A DNA stretch of 13,520 bases from Kiritimatiellia bacterium (GTDB taxonomy: Bacteria; Verrucomicrobiota; Kiritimatiellia; RFP12; UBA1067), in contig CAAGNL010000312.1 in assembly GCA_900771305.1 (NCBI GenBank), positions 1-13,520 on the forward strand, given 5' to 3'. Position 1 is the first letter of the stretch. Every line of letters begins with the position of its first letter. This document shows, piece after piece, positions 5,804 to 12,474 of the stretch. The translations under genes were made by a program, and so were the position numbers. The notes under the pieces were generated by a model. The model was given only the letters and a program-made list of their open reading frames with translations, was not told the origin of the DNA and made no database searches.

Positions 5804-8347
5804 TTATTGAACCTGAAAGACGACCGTCGTCCAGCCCTCAAGACGAAACTTGAACTGCCCGTTCTGTGGCAGAACATCTGCAGAACCATGCCAGACGGGA
5901 TGAAGCGACATGGCCGGGAAAACCTTGTCACATGTCAGAACGACATCACGCGCCGCGTCCGCGGCATTGCGAACCGTGATGAACCGCTCCTGGGAATCGC
6001 GCGTGCCGAACCGCTCAACCAGGATCTTGGCATGGTTGCTGCGGACACCCGTCTCTGGCTGCCAGCCCGCCTGGTTGAGGCGGCGAATGAGCGGGATTGC
6101 CATCTTGAAGAGTTCGCGGTCGCGCGCGCACTGCCGCGAAGGACCAAAATAGCGTTTCCAGCCCCTGTAGCCGGGGAAGTCCTCGCCGCCAATCGTCACC
6201 ACGCTTGGATAGAAGCCATAGAACATGTGGTGGTCGACATAGTTCGTGATGCCCGCCGCGGTGATGGCGGGGACGGGCTTCGTCCAGTTCCCGTCCTTCA
6301 GCATGTCCGCGACCGGACGATGATAGGCGTAGAACCGGCGCTCGCAGGCCGCCGCGTCGTCATAGAGGTCCCGTAGCTTCTCACTGCGTTTTTCTCCACC
6401 GTGGCCGAAACAGCCGACTTCGCAGCCGAAGACGTCCAGGAGCGTCGCGTTGAAGCGGTAGGTACCGCCGGGGAAGACATTGCCCGTCACGCGCTTGCCA
6501 AGCGGATGCAGCCAGTCCCCGAGCATCTTGACGAACGCCACCTGGTGCTGCATTGCATGGGCGCAGGGCCGGGCGGTCTTGAAGTCGTAGACGAGAGGTT
6601 CGTCCATCACGGCGAGATGGTCGGGACGCACGTTATTGAAATCCTGGATGTAGACGTTGTCCAGATAGACGCCGTCGATGGTATCCAGCCCCCACGTCTC
6701 GATCTGTTCGCGGAACGTCGACGCCGCGCTGGGCGACGGCAAACGCGGATCGACGTTGAGCCGCCAGTAGTGGACGACACCATCGTACCACTCCAACGAT
6801 AGCGGATGCGTACCATCCGCCTGGGTCGGCATCGATCCCAGAACGACCTTCGCCAGCGCGCTCTTGCTCTTGAAGTTCCGATGCCCCTTCTCGTTCGTAA
6901 TCGGCAGCCAGCTCCGGAGTTCAGCCAGCCGGTCCTCCATCGGCGGCATGCGGTCGTAGTCCACATAATGGTGCGTGGGGATCTGCCAGGCGAGAATGTA
7001 GGGATGGACGAGCATCCCCTTCTCCCGCGCCAGCGCACGCTCCTTCGCACTGCCATTGGGGATGTAGTAGGCCAGCCCGAAATCTTCGACATGCTCTGGC
7101 AGCTGCGAGGCCTGCACGCCCAGATACGCACGCGTTCCCTCGAAGTCCCGCGCCTTCACCTGCGGGATCTTCTTCGCCTGCGAGGCGTAATAGGCCTGGG
7201 CCGCGCTGCGGAATCCCCAGGTTCCCTTGAACGGGAACACCAGCCAGGAGAGTTCTGCCGAGGATCCGCGCTCGCCACGTTTCAGAAGGCCGACGGCCCG
7301 CGTGCTGCGGATGCCGTGCGCCGTCACCGTACCGCATTCGAATGCCGGATCGTCCAATGCCGTTCCCACGGCAAGTCCCTCGCCATTCTTTGAAACGGCC
7401 GAGAACGGATAGATCCCCACGGGGATGCCCGTGACCATCTTGCGATTGGAGAATTCGGTCCCTTCGAGGATCCGCTCGTCCGACCGCCAGTCGCGGTGCC
7501 AGGTCCAGCCCGTCAGATTCTGCGGCCATTCGACCGCCACCTGCAATGCCCGCGGGCGTGGCGGATTCGACAGGTCGGAAACAACGGCCTTCACGGTTGT
7601 CATCCCCGAGTCCTCCAGCGTCAGCGACGCCTGGACCTGAAGCGCAGCGGCCTCATTCTCCAAAAACCAACCGTTCGCATCATCCTTCCGCCGCAAGGGG
7701 ATCTCCACGTTGACGACCCGCGTGGCATCCGCCGCCATCGAAAAAGAGCCGCAGTCGAAATACGGCACCGTCCCGTCCACCCAAGTCGCCAGTACGGGCA
7801 GCACATGGGCGACCCCGTCCGGCACGGTGAAGGACAGCTCTTCCGTCTGCCACTTCCCATTTGCCGGTTTGCCGAGTCGGTAGAAGGCCGTGTTCCATTT
7901 CGTATACGTCCAGCCAGCGGGTTCCGGAAGACGGGCCGAGATGTTCTTCCCCGTCGCGTCGAACATCTGGAGATAGACGAGATACCGTCCCTTGGGGCCT
8001 CGACCGTCAATTGTCAACGTGTAGCCGAATCCAGGCTGCACGGGATAGGGCTTCGTCGGACGAACGCCGTGCGCAAAGGCATTCCCCTTCTCGCCAATCC
8101 GCAGAAAGGGACGTCCGTCCTCTTCTTGCTTCGAGAACGCTCCGCGCGTCGAGGCCGCCTTGTACTGGTCGTTCTGATTCCAGTCCAGTGAATGGACCTG
8201 CCGGTTGACATTCGTCTCCAGCGTCAGTTCCCAGACGCGTAATTCAAGCATTCCGATTCTCGGATCGGCCGACGGCGGAAGTCGTCCTGCGCCCACTGGA
8301 AACACAGATCCAAGGATCAAGGCAAGAAAAATAGTCTGGTTCTTCAT
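5804..8347 (-). CDS. Large secreted putative glycoside hydrolase (TIM-barrel type, family unassigned)
   Basis: An 847-residue exported protein with a Sec signal (residues 1-20, MKNQTIFLALILGSVFPVGA). Residues about 60-205 look like a carbohydrate-binding beta-sandwich and about 210-380 like a second beta-rich domain ending in FPFKGTWGFRSAAQAYYAS. That last pattern resembles the lead-in to the catalytic barrel of uncharacterised glycoside-hydrolase-like proteins. Residues about 400-770 would be a (beta/alpha)8 barrel; IDGVYLDNVYIQDF places Asp563 at the end of a strand, where retaining hydrolases often carry a catalytic acid. A short beta-sandwich closes the protein (ITVRNAADAARDVVL ... LEGWTTVVFQV). 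The ATG at 8347 gives an intact signal peptide; only a weak AAGG lies upstream. It follows the GH3-relic gene by 36 nt and could be cotranscribed. No known GH family was recognised. Confidence 0.8.
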   Translation of the reverse strand: MKNQTIFLALILGSVFPVGAGRLPPSADPRIGMLELRVWELTLETNVNRQVHSLDWNQNDQYKAASTRGAFSKQEEDGRPFLRIGEKGNAFAHGVRPTKPYPVQPGFGYTLTIDGRGPKGRYLVYLQMFDATGKNISARLPEPAGWTYTKWNTAFYRLGKPANGKWQTEELSFTVPDGVAHVLPVLATWVDGTVPYFDCGSFSMAADATRVVNVEIPLRRKDDANGWFLENEAAALQVQASLTLEDSGMTTVKAVVSDLSNPPRPRALQVAVEWPQNLTGWTWHRDWRSDERILEGTEFSNRKMVTGIPVGIYPFSAVSKNGEGLAVGTALDDPAFECGTVTAHGIRSTRAVGLLKRGERGSSAELSWLVFPFKGTWGFRSAAQAYYASQAKKIPQVKARDFEGTRAYLGVQASQLPEHVEDFGLAYYIPNGSAKERALAREKGMLVHPYILAWQIPTHHYVDYDRMPPMEDRLAELRSWLPITNEKGHRNFKSKSALAKVVLGSMPTQADGTHPLSLEWYDGVVHYWRLNVDPRLPSPSAASTFREQIETWGLDTIDGVYLDNVYIQDFNNVRPDHLAVMDEPLVYDFKTARPCAHAMQHQVAFVKMLGDWLHPLGKRVTGNVFPGGTYRFNATLLDVFGCEVGCFGHGGEKRSEKLRDLYDDAAACERRFYAYHRPVADMLKDGNWTKPVPAITAAGITNYVDHHMFYGFYPSVVTIGGEDFPGYRGWKRYFGPSRQCARDRELFKMAIPLIRRLNQAGWQPETGVRSNHAKILVERFGTRDSQERFITVRNAADAARDVVLTCDKVFPAMSLHPVWHGSADVLPQNGQFKFRLEGWTTVVFQVQ

Positions 8348-8383
8348 TGCGCTCTAAAACCTTCTATCCGATTCAACAATTGA

Positions 8384-8605
8384 TCAGCGTAGTGTCACGA
8401 CCTTGTTCAAGCGAATGTCCGTGCTCGAAGCGCCCAGGCGCAACTCGAAATCGCCCGGCTCGAACGTCACGCGCTTCGTCTCGCCCGCTTTCAGAAAGAC
8501 CTTCTCGAAACCGCGGAGAACGGAATCGGCGCGTCCTTCAACACGCGGCCCAACGCAAAGTCCCAGCGCCAGCAGTCCCGTCAGTTTCAATCCAATGACT
8601 TTCAT
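8384..8605 (-). CDS. Small secreted relic of a GH3 beta-glucosidase Fn3-like domain
   Basis: A 73-residue product. Residues 1-24 form a signal peptide. Residues 29-73 (starting VLRGFEKVFLKAGETKRVTF, then EPGDFELRLGASSTDIRL) match the C-terminal fibronectin-III-like domain of family 3 beta-glucosidases. In intact enzymes roughly 15-20 residues separate the VTF strand from EPG(D/E)F; here they are joined directly. The two catalytic domains are absent. The gene therefore looks like a GH3 gene reduced by at least one very large and one small internal deletion that kept signal, frame and stop. A strong AGAGGAG sits before the ATG, and the ATG overlaps the stop of the upstream ATPase gene as ATGA, implying translational coupling. 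It may be a pseudogene that is still expressed, or a new small secreted beta-protein. Confidence 0.6.
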   Translation of the reverse strand: MKVIGLKLTGLLALGLCVGPRVEGRADSVLRGFEKVFLKAGETKRVTFEPGDFELRLGASSTDIRLNKVVTLR

Positions 8606-9723
8606 ACCCGACTCCTCTGAAGATATTCTCTCAGTAGGCGATCATAGACAACGTAGCCTTCCGACGAAGCATAGACAATCTCCTTGTCAATCAACATCTC
8701 CAGCGAAGTTTTGACGCTACTCGCAGCCCGAAGCCCATATTTCCGAATAAAGTCGCCTGACTGAGGGGCCGCCACCACCCCTTCAACAGCAATGGCCCGC
8801 AGGAGTCGCAGCCCTCCCGGCGGCAGCAATTTCAGGATCTGCTGCTCATCGTACTCGTTTGCCGCCACGCGTTCGGCAATCGCGGCATCGACATCATCGC
8901 TTTCTATCTGCTTGATCCCTTCAGAATAAAGATCCCAGAGAATCGCCTGAAGATACCAGGTAATTCCCTCGAAGCGCATGTAAAGGGAATGAAACGCCTC
9001 GCGGGAAAGCGTCCGATCGACCTTCGCAAAGAACCTGCTGGCGAACTTGTAGTAGGGTTCTTCACCGATTACGTCCAGCGGCATCATCGTCGTCGACTGG
9101 TAGAATGGACGTTTGGGAGACGTGAACATATCTCTCATCAGATGCTGTTTCGAACCAGCAAAGATGAACTGCGCCGGAGAAAACTGCACATGACCACGAA
9201 GAACGGCCTCGACATTCCGCTCGGGGTACTCGCGAATCTGCTGGAACTCGTCGATGGCAATCACGAGTCTACGTTCATGTTCCTTGATGTAATCGAAAAC
9301 CTGGGCCAGCGTCTTTTCCACCGCGCTCTCTTCAACAGTGAAGGAAAGAGAGGGCTGTCCGCTTTTCTCATCATAGGAAAGTGTTGGACGGAGCCCTTGG
9401 ACAAGCCGCCGCGCCGCACCACCCAGCTTTTCGAGCGGCGTATCCAGACGGTCCAGAACCGCCTGAGCCAGAAGACGAGTCAAATCGGCCAGACACTGCG
9501 TACCGAAGACATCCAGATAGACGGTTTCATATTCATCTTCTTTCCCCAGCTTTGCAAACACATTGTGAATCAATCCTGTTTTACCATAGCGCCGAGGAGC
9601 CAACAACGTCACATTGCTCTCATTGCGAATCAGACGGCACAATCGATCTGTCTCCGCCACACGATCACAGAAATACTCTGGTCCCCTGTAACCAGTCAAA
9701 ACAAATGGATTGTTGAGCTTCAT
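8602..9723 (-). CDS. AAA/STAND-type ATPase of the archaeal-ATPase-like family
   Basis: A 373-residue ATPase. The Walker A is APRRYGKTG (residues 42-50), of the GxxRxGKT-like form typical of the family related to archaeal ATPases (PF01637). Walker B is LVIAIDEF (153-160). A likely sensor segment is FIFAGSKQHLM (187-197). Residues about 300-370 form a winged-helix domain (GLRLLRAIAVEG ... SVKTSLEMLIDKEIVYASSEGYVVYDRLLREYL). Such proteins are common, scattered singletons in Bacteroidetes and PVC genomes, and their function is unknown. The start MKLNNPF at 9723 is preferred to an in-frame codon 36 nt upstream because a consensus TATAAT would otherwise lie inside the gene. No Shine-Dalgarno is present. 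Base composition is visibly more AT-rich than the neighbours, which suggests horizontal acquisition. Confidence 0.88.
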   Translation of the reverse strand: MKLNNPFVLTGYRGPEYFCDRVAETDRLCRLIRNESNVTLLAPRRYGKTGLIHNVFAKLGKEDEYETVYLDVFGTQCLADLTRLLAQAVLDRLDTPLEKLGGAARRLVQGLRPTLSYDEKSGQPSLSFTVEESAVEKTLAQVFDYIKEHERRLVIAIDEFQQIREYPERNVEAVLRGHVQFSPAQFIFAGSKQHLMRDMFTSPKRPFYQSTTMMPLDVIGEEPYYKFASRFFAKVDRTLSREAFHSLYMRFEGITWYLQAILWDLYSEGIKQIESDDVDAAIAERVAANEYDEQQILKLLPPGGLRLLRAIAVEGVVAAPQSGDFIRKYGLRAASSVKTSLEMLIDKEIVYASSEGYVVYDRLLREYLQRSRV

Positions 9724-10078
9724 GACGCGAATTATACCAAAGAGCCTTTCATCACGCAAATTCCGTCACGCAATTTACGCGATTCTCGACGAACGTTTCG
9801 CCATTCCACTCAAAGAGACCTTGAACAGAGGCGTCAAGGACTGCCTGGCGGAAGTCGGAACCAACGAGAAGAAGACACTGGAAATGGCCCATCAGAAGTT
9901 CCACCTCTACATGGAAAGCTGCGGCGTCATCCCCCTGTACTGGATGGGCGGAACGTATGCAGACGACGACGGCGACCCGAAACCCGGCCAAGTCGGACGT
10001 GCCCGCGTACTCGATGACATCCTGAATGAACTCGTCCGCGAATTCAACGCGGATCATCCGGAACTCGCGCTCCAGTAA
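9722..10078 (+). CDS. Hypothetical protein, possibly truncated at its 5' end
   Basis: The product is 118 residues from the ATG at 9722, with no family recognised. From about residue 37 (LNRGVKDCLAEVG, then QKFHLYMESCGVIPLYWMGG and RARVLDDILNELVREF) the frame uses the GC-ending codons typical of this window and looks genuinely coding. The first 35 or so codons are AT-rich and overlap the opposing ATPase promoter and its tandem repeat. The ATG shares the palindrome CATG (9721-9724) with the ATPase start and has no Shine-Dalgarno. It may be the 3' remainder of a longer gene whose front was replaced when the ATPase arrived, or it may start internally. No signal peptide or membrane segment is visible. 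Confidence 0.45.
   Translation: MTRIIPKSLSSRKFRHAIYAILDERFAIPLKETLNRGVKDCLAEVGTNEKKTLEMAHQKFHLYMESCGVIPLYWMGGTYADDDGDPKPGQVGRARVLDDILNELVREFNADHPELALQ
9731..9759 (-). promoter_or_regulatory. Extended -10 promoter for the ATPase gene, short or no leader
   Basis: The minus strand reads TTGCGT (9759-9754), a 17-base spacer ending in TGG, then a perfect TATAAT (9736-9731). Seven bases separate the hexamer from the ATG at 9723. This is the third promoter here of the TGG-TA(G/T)AAT type sitting directly against a start codon. The -35 box lies within a tandem 14-bp repeat. Confidence 0.6.
9752..9779. repeat. Tandem 14-bp direct repeat over the ATPase -35 region
   Basis: TCACGCAAATTCCG (9752-9765) is followed immediately by TCACGCAATTTACG (9766-9779), identical at 12 of 14 positions. 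The first copy covers the -35 element of the ATPase promoter, so a protein bound to the two in-phase sites could repress or tune it. Confidence 0.5.
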
Positions 10079-10087
10079 AAGGGCAAC

Positions 10088-10123
10088 GGGGACGAACTGC
10101 AAAGAGATTCGCAATTCGTCCCC
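10088..10123. terminator. Hairpin between convergent genes, possible terminator
   Basis: GGGGACGAACTGC (10088-10100) pairs with GCAATTCGTCCCC (10111-10123): 13 positions with one mismatch and a 10-base loop. It lies 9 nt after the plus-strand stop and ahead of the stop of the minus-strand zinc-ribbon gene. There is no T-run on the plus side; on the minus side TTTT follows after a few bases, so it could serve the minus-strand transcript better. Confidence 0.45.
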
Positions 10124-10143
10124 GAAAGCAGCCTCCTCTCGTC

Positions 10144-10332
10144 TCAAATGCTTGATGGGAGAGCCGATTTCCAAGTATGATGGCAGCGGTTGCATCGAAA
10201 TTGCAAATAACGGGGACCATCCACGAGAAGCGGATGGCGCCGCGTCATCTCCATGGAAACGTTTTTCGAACCGCACCGCGGGCAGCTCCATTCCAGCCAC
10301 CCACGCACGCGACGCCACAGCCACTCAAACAT
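10144..10332 (-). CDS. Small zinc-ribbon protein
   Basis: A 62-residue protein with two CxxC knuckles: CPRC at 17-20 and CNRC at 47-50, in the pattern CPRCGSKNV ... FRCNRCHHTW. This is a classic zinc ribbon like those in TFIIS/TFIIB-type and many small bacterial regulators. The N-terminus (MFEWLWRRVRGWLEW) is rich in Trp and Arg and could form an amphipathic membrane- or RNA-contacting helix. Its ATG overlaps the end of the glycine-zipper gene by 8 nt (ATGTTTGA), with GGAG upstream, so the two are translationally linked. It probably acts with that protein or regulates nucleic acid in the same response; the precise role is unknown. Confidence 0.7.
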   Translation of the reverse strand: MFEWLWRRVRGWLEWSCPRCGSKNVSMEMTRRHPLLVDGPRYLQFRCNRCHHTWKSALPSSI

Positions 10333-10765
10333 CGGCCGTCTCCGTTTCTACGGATTCCGTGTCTTCGGGCTTCTCCTCTTCAACCGTAGGCTCCTGCACC
10401 TCGTCGACAGCAGGCTCCTGTTCCTCATCGTCCGTTGACGCCTCCTCATCCTCAGCGGCGGCCTCCAGGCCCTCATCAAACTCGGCCTCGTCCTTCTTCT
10501 CAACCATGGCACCGGCGATTCCACCGAGTGTCGCCCCCACGAGAACACCTGTCAACGCCCCGCGGAAACCGCCGGACAACACCCCATCGCGTCCGCCGAC
10601 CGCGCCCGTGATGCCACCGAGTACAAGCCCCGCCACGCTGCCGGCCATCACCCCGGCGAGCCCCCCGATAAACGCGCCCGACTTATCATCCGCCGACAGT
10701 GGCATTTCGCACTCTTCGGCGATTTCGTTCATTGCATCACTTACGATCTTGCTGATTCTGGCCAT
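10325..10765 (-). CDS. Glycine-zipper protein with long acidic tail
   Basis: A 146-residue protein. Residues 1-20 (MARISKIVSDAMNEIAEECE) are helical. Residues about 25-85 are a glycine-zipper region with repeated GxxxG spacing (GGLAGVMAGSVAGLVLGG, then GGFRGALTGVLVGATLGG), the kind that packs in membranes or forms oligomers. Residues about 88-146 are a disordered tail made almost only of Glu, Asp, Ala, Val, Pro and Thr. There is no signal peptide, so it is either an inner-membrane protein with a cytoplasmic acidic tail or a soluble assembly. The ATG at 10765 is preferred because AAGGAACAG precedes it; an in-frame ATG at 10783 would add MKGTEE. A sigma-54 promoter lies about 40 nt upstream and the sigma-54 activator gene just beyond. 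The zinc-ribbon gene overlaps its 3' end. Confidence 0.75.
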   Translation of the reverse strand: MARISKIVSDAMNEIAEECEMPLSADDKSGAFIGGLAGVMAGSVAGLVLGGITGAVGGRDGVLSGGFRGALTGVLVGATLGGIAGAMVEKKDEAEFDEGLEAAAEDEEASTDDEEQEPAVDEVQEPTVEEEKPEDTESVETETADV

Positions 10766-10815
10766 CTCTTCTGTTCCTTTCATAAAGTGCCGCGGAATTG
10801 CGGCGCCTCTACAAA

Positions 10816-10831
10816 AGCACGAAGCATGCCA
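10816..10831 (-). promoter_or_regulatory. Sigma-54 (-24/-12) promoter for the glycine-zipper/zinc-ribbon operon
   Basis: The minus strand reads TGGCATGCTTCGTGCT from 10831 to 10816. It keeps the invariant GG (10830-10829) and GC (10818-10817) exactly ten bases apart, plus TGGCA, the G at position 7, TGC and the trailing T of the consensus. The start would be near 10805, leaving a leader of about 40 nt to the ATG at 10765. A sigma-54 activator gene ends 56 nt upstream. Confidence 0.65.
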
Positions 10832-10837
10832 ACGGGG

Positions 10838-10861
10838 AAAATCCTCGAAAAACGAGGTTTT
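10838..10861. terminator. Intrinsic terminator after the sigma-54 activator gene
   Basis: CCTCG (10843-10847), loop AAAAA, CGAGG (10853-10857), flanked by AAAA and TTTT. On the minus strand it reads AAAACCTCG-TTTTT-CGAGGATTTT, starting 27 nt after the activator's stop. It is symmetric enough to act on either strand and separates the activator from the sigma-54 promoter. Confidence 0.65.
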
Positions 10862-10887
10862 CTGCCAGCCTCAATCAAAGAGGTGGC

Positions 10888-12414
10888 TCATTTCGAACCA
10901 TCAGCTGGATCATTTTGGAGATAGCGGCGCATCGTGCTGCGCGAGATCTTGAGAGCGGCGGCGGCGCGCGAAAGATTCTGCTCGTATTTGCGAAAGACGT
11001 TTTTGATATGCGCGCGGACGACTTCTTCAAGCTCATCGGGAATCTCGACATCGAGAATGTCATCCGCGGGCAGCGCCAACAAGCTCGCATTCATCGAACG
11101 GTGATTCTCGACAAGACGCCCGAAATCCGTTTCATCCAGTACCGCCGCGCGTTCGAGCAGATTCAGGAGCTCCCGCACGTTGCCCGGATAGGAGTAAGTC
11201 TTCAGCGCGGCAATTTGCGACTCGGCAAGATGTTTGCGGAAACGCCGGAACCACCAGGCGTCGGCGATTGCGCCGACATCTTCAAGGTGTTCACGTAGGG
11301 ACGGCACGCGAATCTGGACGACATTGAGTCGCATGTAGAGATCCTGACGGAACGTCCCCGCCCGCACCATCGCCGCAAGGTCGCGGTTCGTCGCCGTGAC
11401 GAGACGGACGTCGGTCGTGAGTTCCTCCTGTCCGCCGACGCGCTGGAAACGCCCGCCTTCCAGCACGCGCAGGAGAAGGCCCTGTGCCTCCAACGGCAGT
11501 TCGCCGATTTCGTCGAGAAAGAGCGTACCTCCATCGGCCTGCTCGAAAAGGCCCTGCGTCTGTCGATCGGCCCCCGTGAAGGCGCCCTTCTCGTGTCCAA
11601 AGAAACGGCTCTCCAGAAGTCCCTTGTTCACGCGCGCACAATTGAAGGCGCAGAACGGTTCACGCGCCCGCGGCGATTTGAGGTGGATCTGCAGGGCGAC
11701 CGTCTCCTTGCCCGTGCCAGATTCGCCGAGGATGAGCACACGCGCCTCAGGATGACGGGCAATGCGCGCAATCGCTTGTTTGAGCTCCACCAGGGGAGCG
11801 CTGGTCCCGATCAGCTCACGCCCGCCACTGCGGCGATAATCGTCAATGACGTGCCGAATCGTCGACGACCAGTTCGTTTCGGGCGTTCCGTCGGCCAGAT
11901 ACCGGATCGCCTGTGCATACGATTCTTCATCCGCATTCGCCCGATGCGCGTGCAGAACGGCCGCGAGGAGTTCGACGACCGGGGCCACGGCCTTCGCCGG
12001 TTTTGCGGTTTCGACAACATACGGCAAGAACGCCGCGACGGGGATGTTGAACGCCTCTCCGACGGCTCTCACGAGCGCACCGCCAAAACTCCCCTCGTGG
12101 GTGACATGGGTTTTCAGGATCGGCAGAAAGAGCTTTCGATGATTCTCCGCCAGCGGAATGCCGCTGATCCAAATGACCTCGGTCTGGCCTTCAAGTTTCT
12201 CCAAAGCTGCGCGGAAAAGCGATTCATCGCCCGCGAGACCAAGACCGATGAGGTAGATTCGTTTCCAGTTGCAGCCTTCGACATGCAGGAATTCCGGCAA
12301 TCTCCTGCGGCTGATGCCGCGTACATCCGCCTGTCCCCCTAAAGCGCGCAACGCCACTGCCGCCGCAACGGCATATTCGGTCCAGCCCCAGCCAGTTAGT
12401 ATGAGTTTCTCCAT
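10888..12414 (-). CDS. Sigma-54-dependent activator with degenerate DHH-like sensor domain
   Basis: A 508-residue bacterial enhancer-binding protein. Residues about 200-430 are the AAA+ domain: Walker A GESGTGKE (230-237), the sigma-54 contact loop GAFTGA (277-282), Walker B GGTLFLDE (295-302) and FRQDLYMRLN with the arginine finger (355-364). All key residues are present, so it should activate sigma-54 polymerase. Residues 475-500 are a Fis-type helix-turn-helix (LSRAAAALKISRSTMRRYLQ). The N-terminal ~185 residues are not a response-regulator receiver, PAS or GAF domain. They resemble the DHH phosphoesterase fold: TGWGWTEYAVAAAVALRAL where DHH proteins have a metal-binding THxDxDG, and RIYLIGLGLAGDESLF then VIWISG where they have DHH. 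It probably senses a ligand without cleaving it. The start has AGGGAGAAAGGGAA upstream. A -24/-12 promoter just downstream is its likely target. Confidence 0.88.
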   Translation of the reverse strand: MEKLILTGWGWTEYAVAAAVALRALGGQADVRGISRRRLPEFLHVEGCNWKRIYLIGLGLAGDESLFRAALEKLEGQTEVIWISGIPLAENHRKLFLPILKTHVTHEGSFGGALVRAVGEAFNIPVAAFLPYVVETAKPAKAVAPVVELLAAVLHAHRANADEESYAQAIRYLADGTPETNWSSTIRHVIDDYRRSGGRELIGTSAPLVELKQAIARIARHPEARVLILGESGTGKETVALQIHLKSPRAREPFCAFNCARVNKGLLESRFFGHEKGAFTGADRQTQGLFEQADGGTLFLDEIGELPLEAQGLLLRVLEGGRFQRVGGQEELTTDVRLVTATNRDLAAMVRAGTFRQDLYMRLNVVQIRVPSLREHLEDVGAIADAWWFRRFRKHLAESQIAALKTYSYPGNVRELLNLLERAAVLDETDFGRLVENHRSMNASLLALPADDILDVEIPDELEEVVRAHIKNVFRKYEQNLSRAAAALKISRSTMRRYLQNDPADGSK

Positions 12415-12457
12415 TCCGATTCCCTTTCTCCCTCTGCGCCCACTGCGGTGTTCAACA

Positions 12458-12474
12458 GCGGCGTTAAGCGCCGC
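12458..12474. repeat. Hairpin at the end of the transposase gene
   Basis: GCGGCG (12458-12463), loop TTAAG, CGCCGC (12469-12474), extendable by AAC/GTT past one mismatch. It overlaps the transposase stop (TAA, 12466-12464) and lies 44 nt before the sigma-54 activator start. No T-run follows, so it is not a clear intrinsic terminator; it may belong to the REP-like cluster in the gene end. Confidence 0.4.

Noticed and set aside
10787..10803. GCCGC/GCGGC hairpin in the leader of the glycine-zipper operon
   Set aside because: Five-base stems in GC-rich DNA are common and no regulatory design is evident.
10869..10883. CCTC-N7-GAGG inverted repeat as an upstream binding site for the sigma-54 activator
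   Set aside because: Too short and only one copy; position is suitable but the evidence is weak.
10026..10952. 308-codon plus-strand frame rich in Ser, Pro and Thr
   Set aside because: Antisense to the acidic tail and glycine-zipper coding sequence; the composition simply mirrors those repeats.
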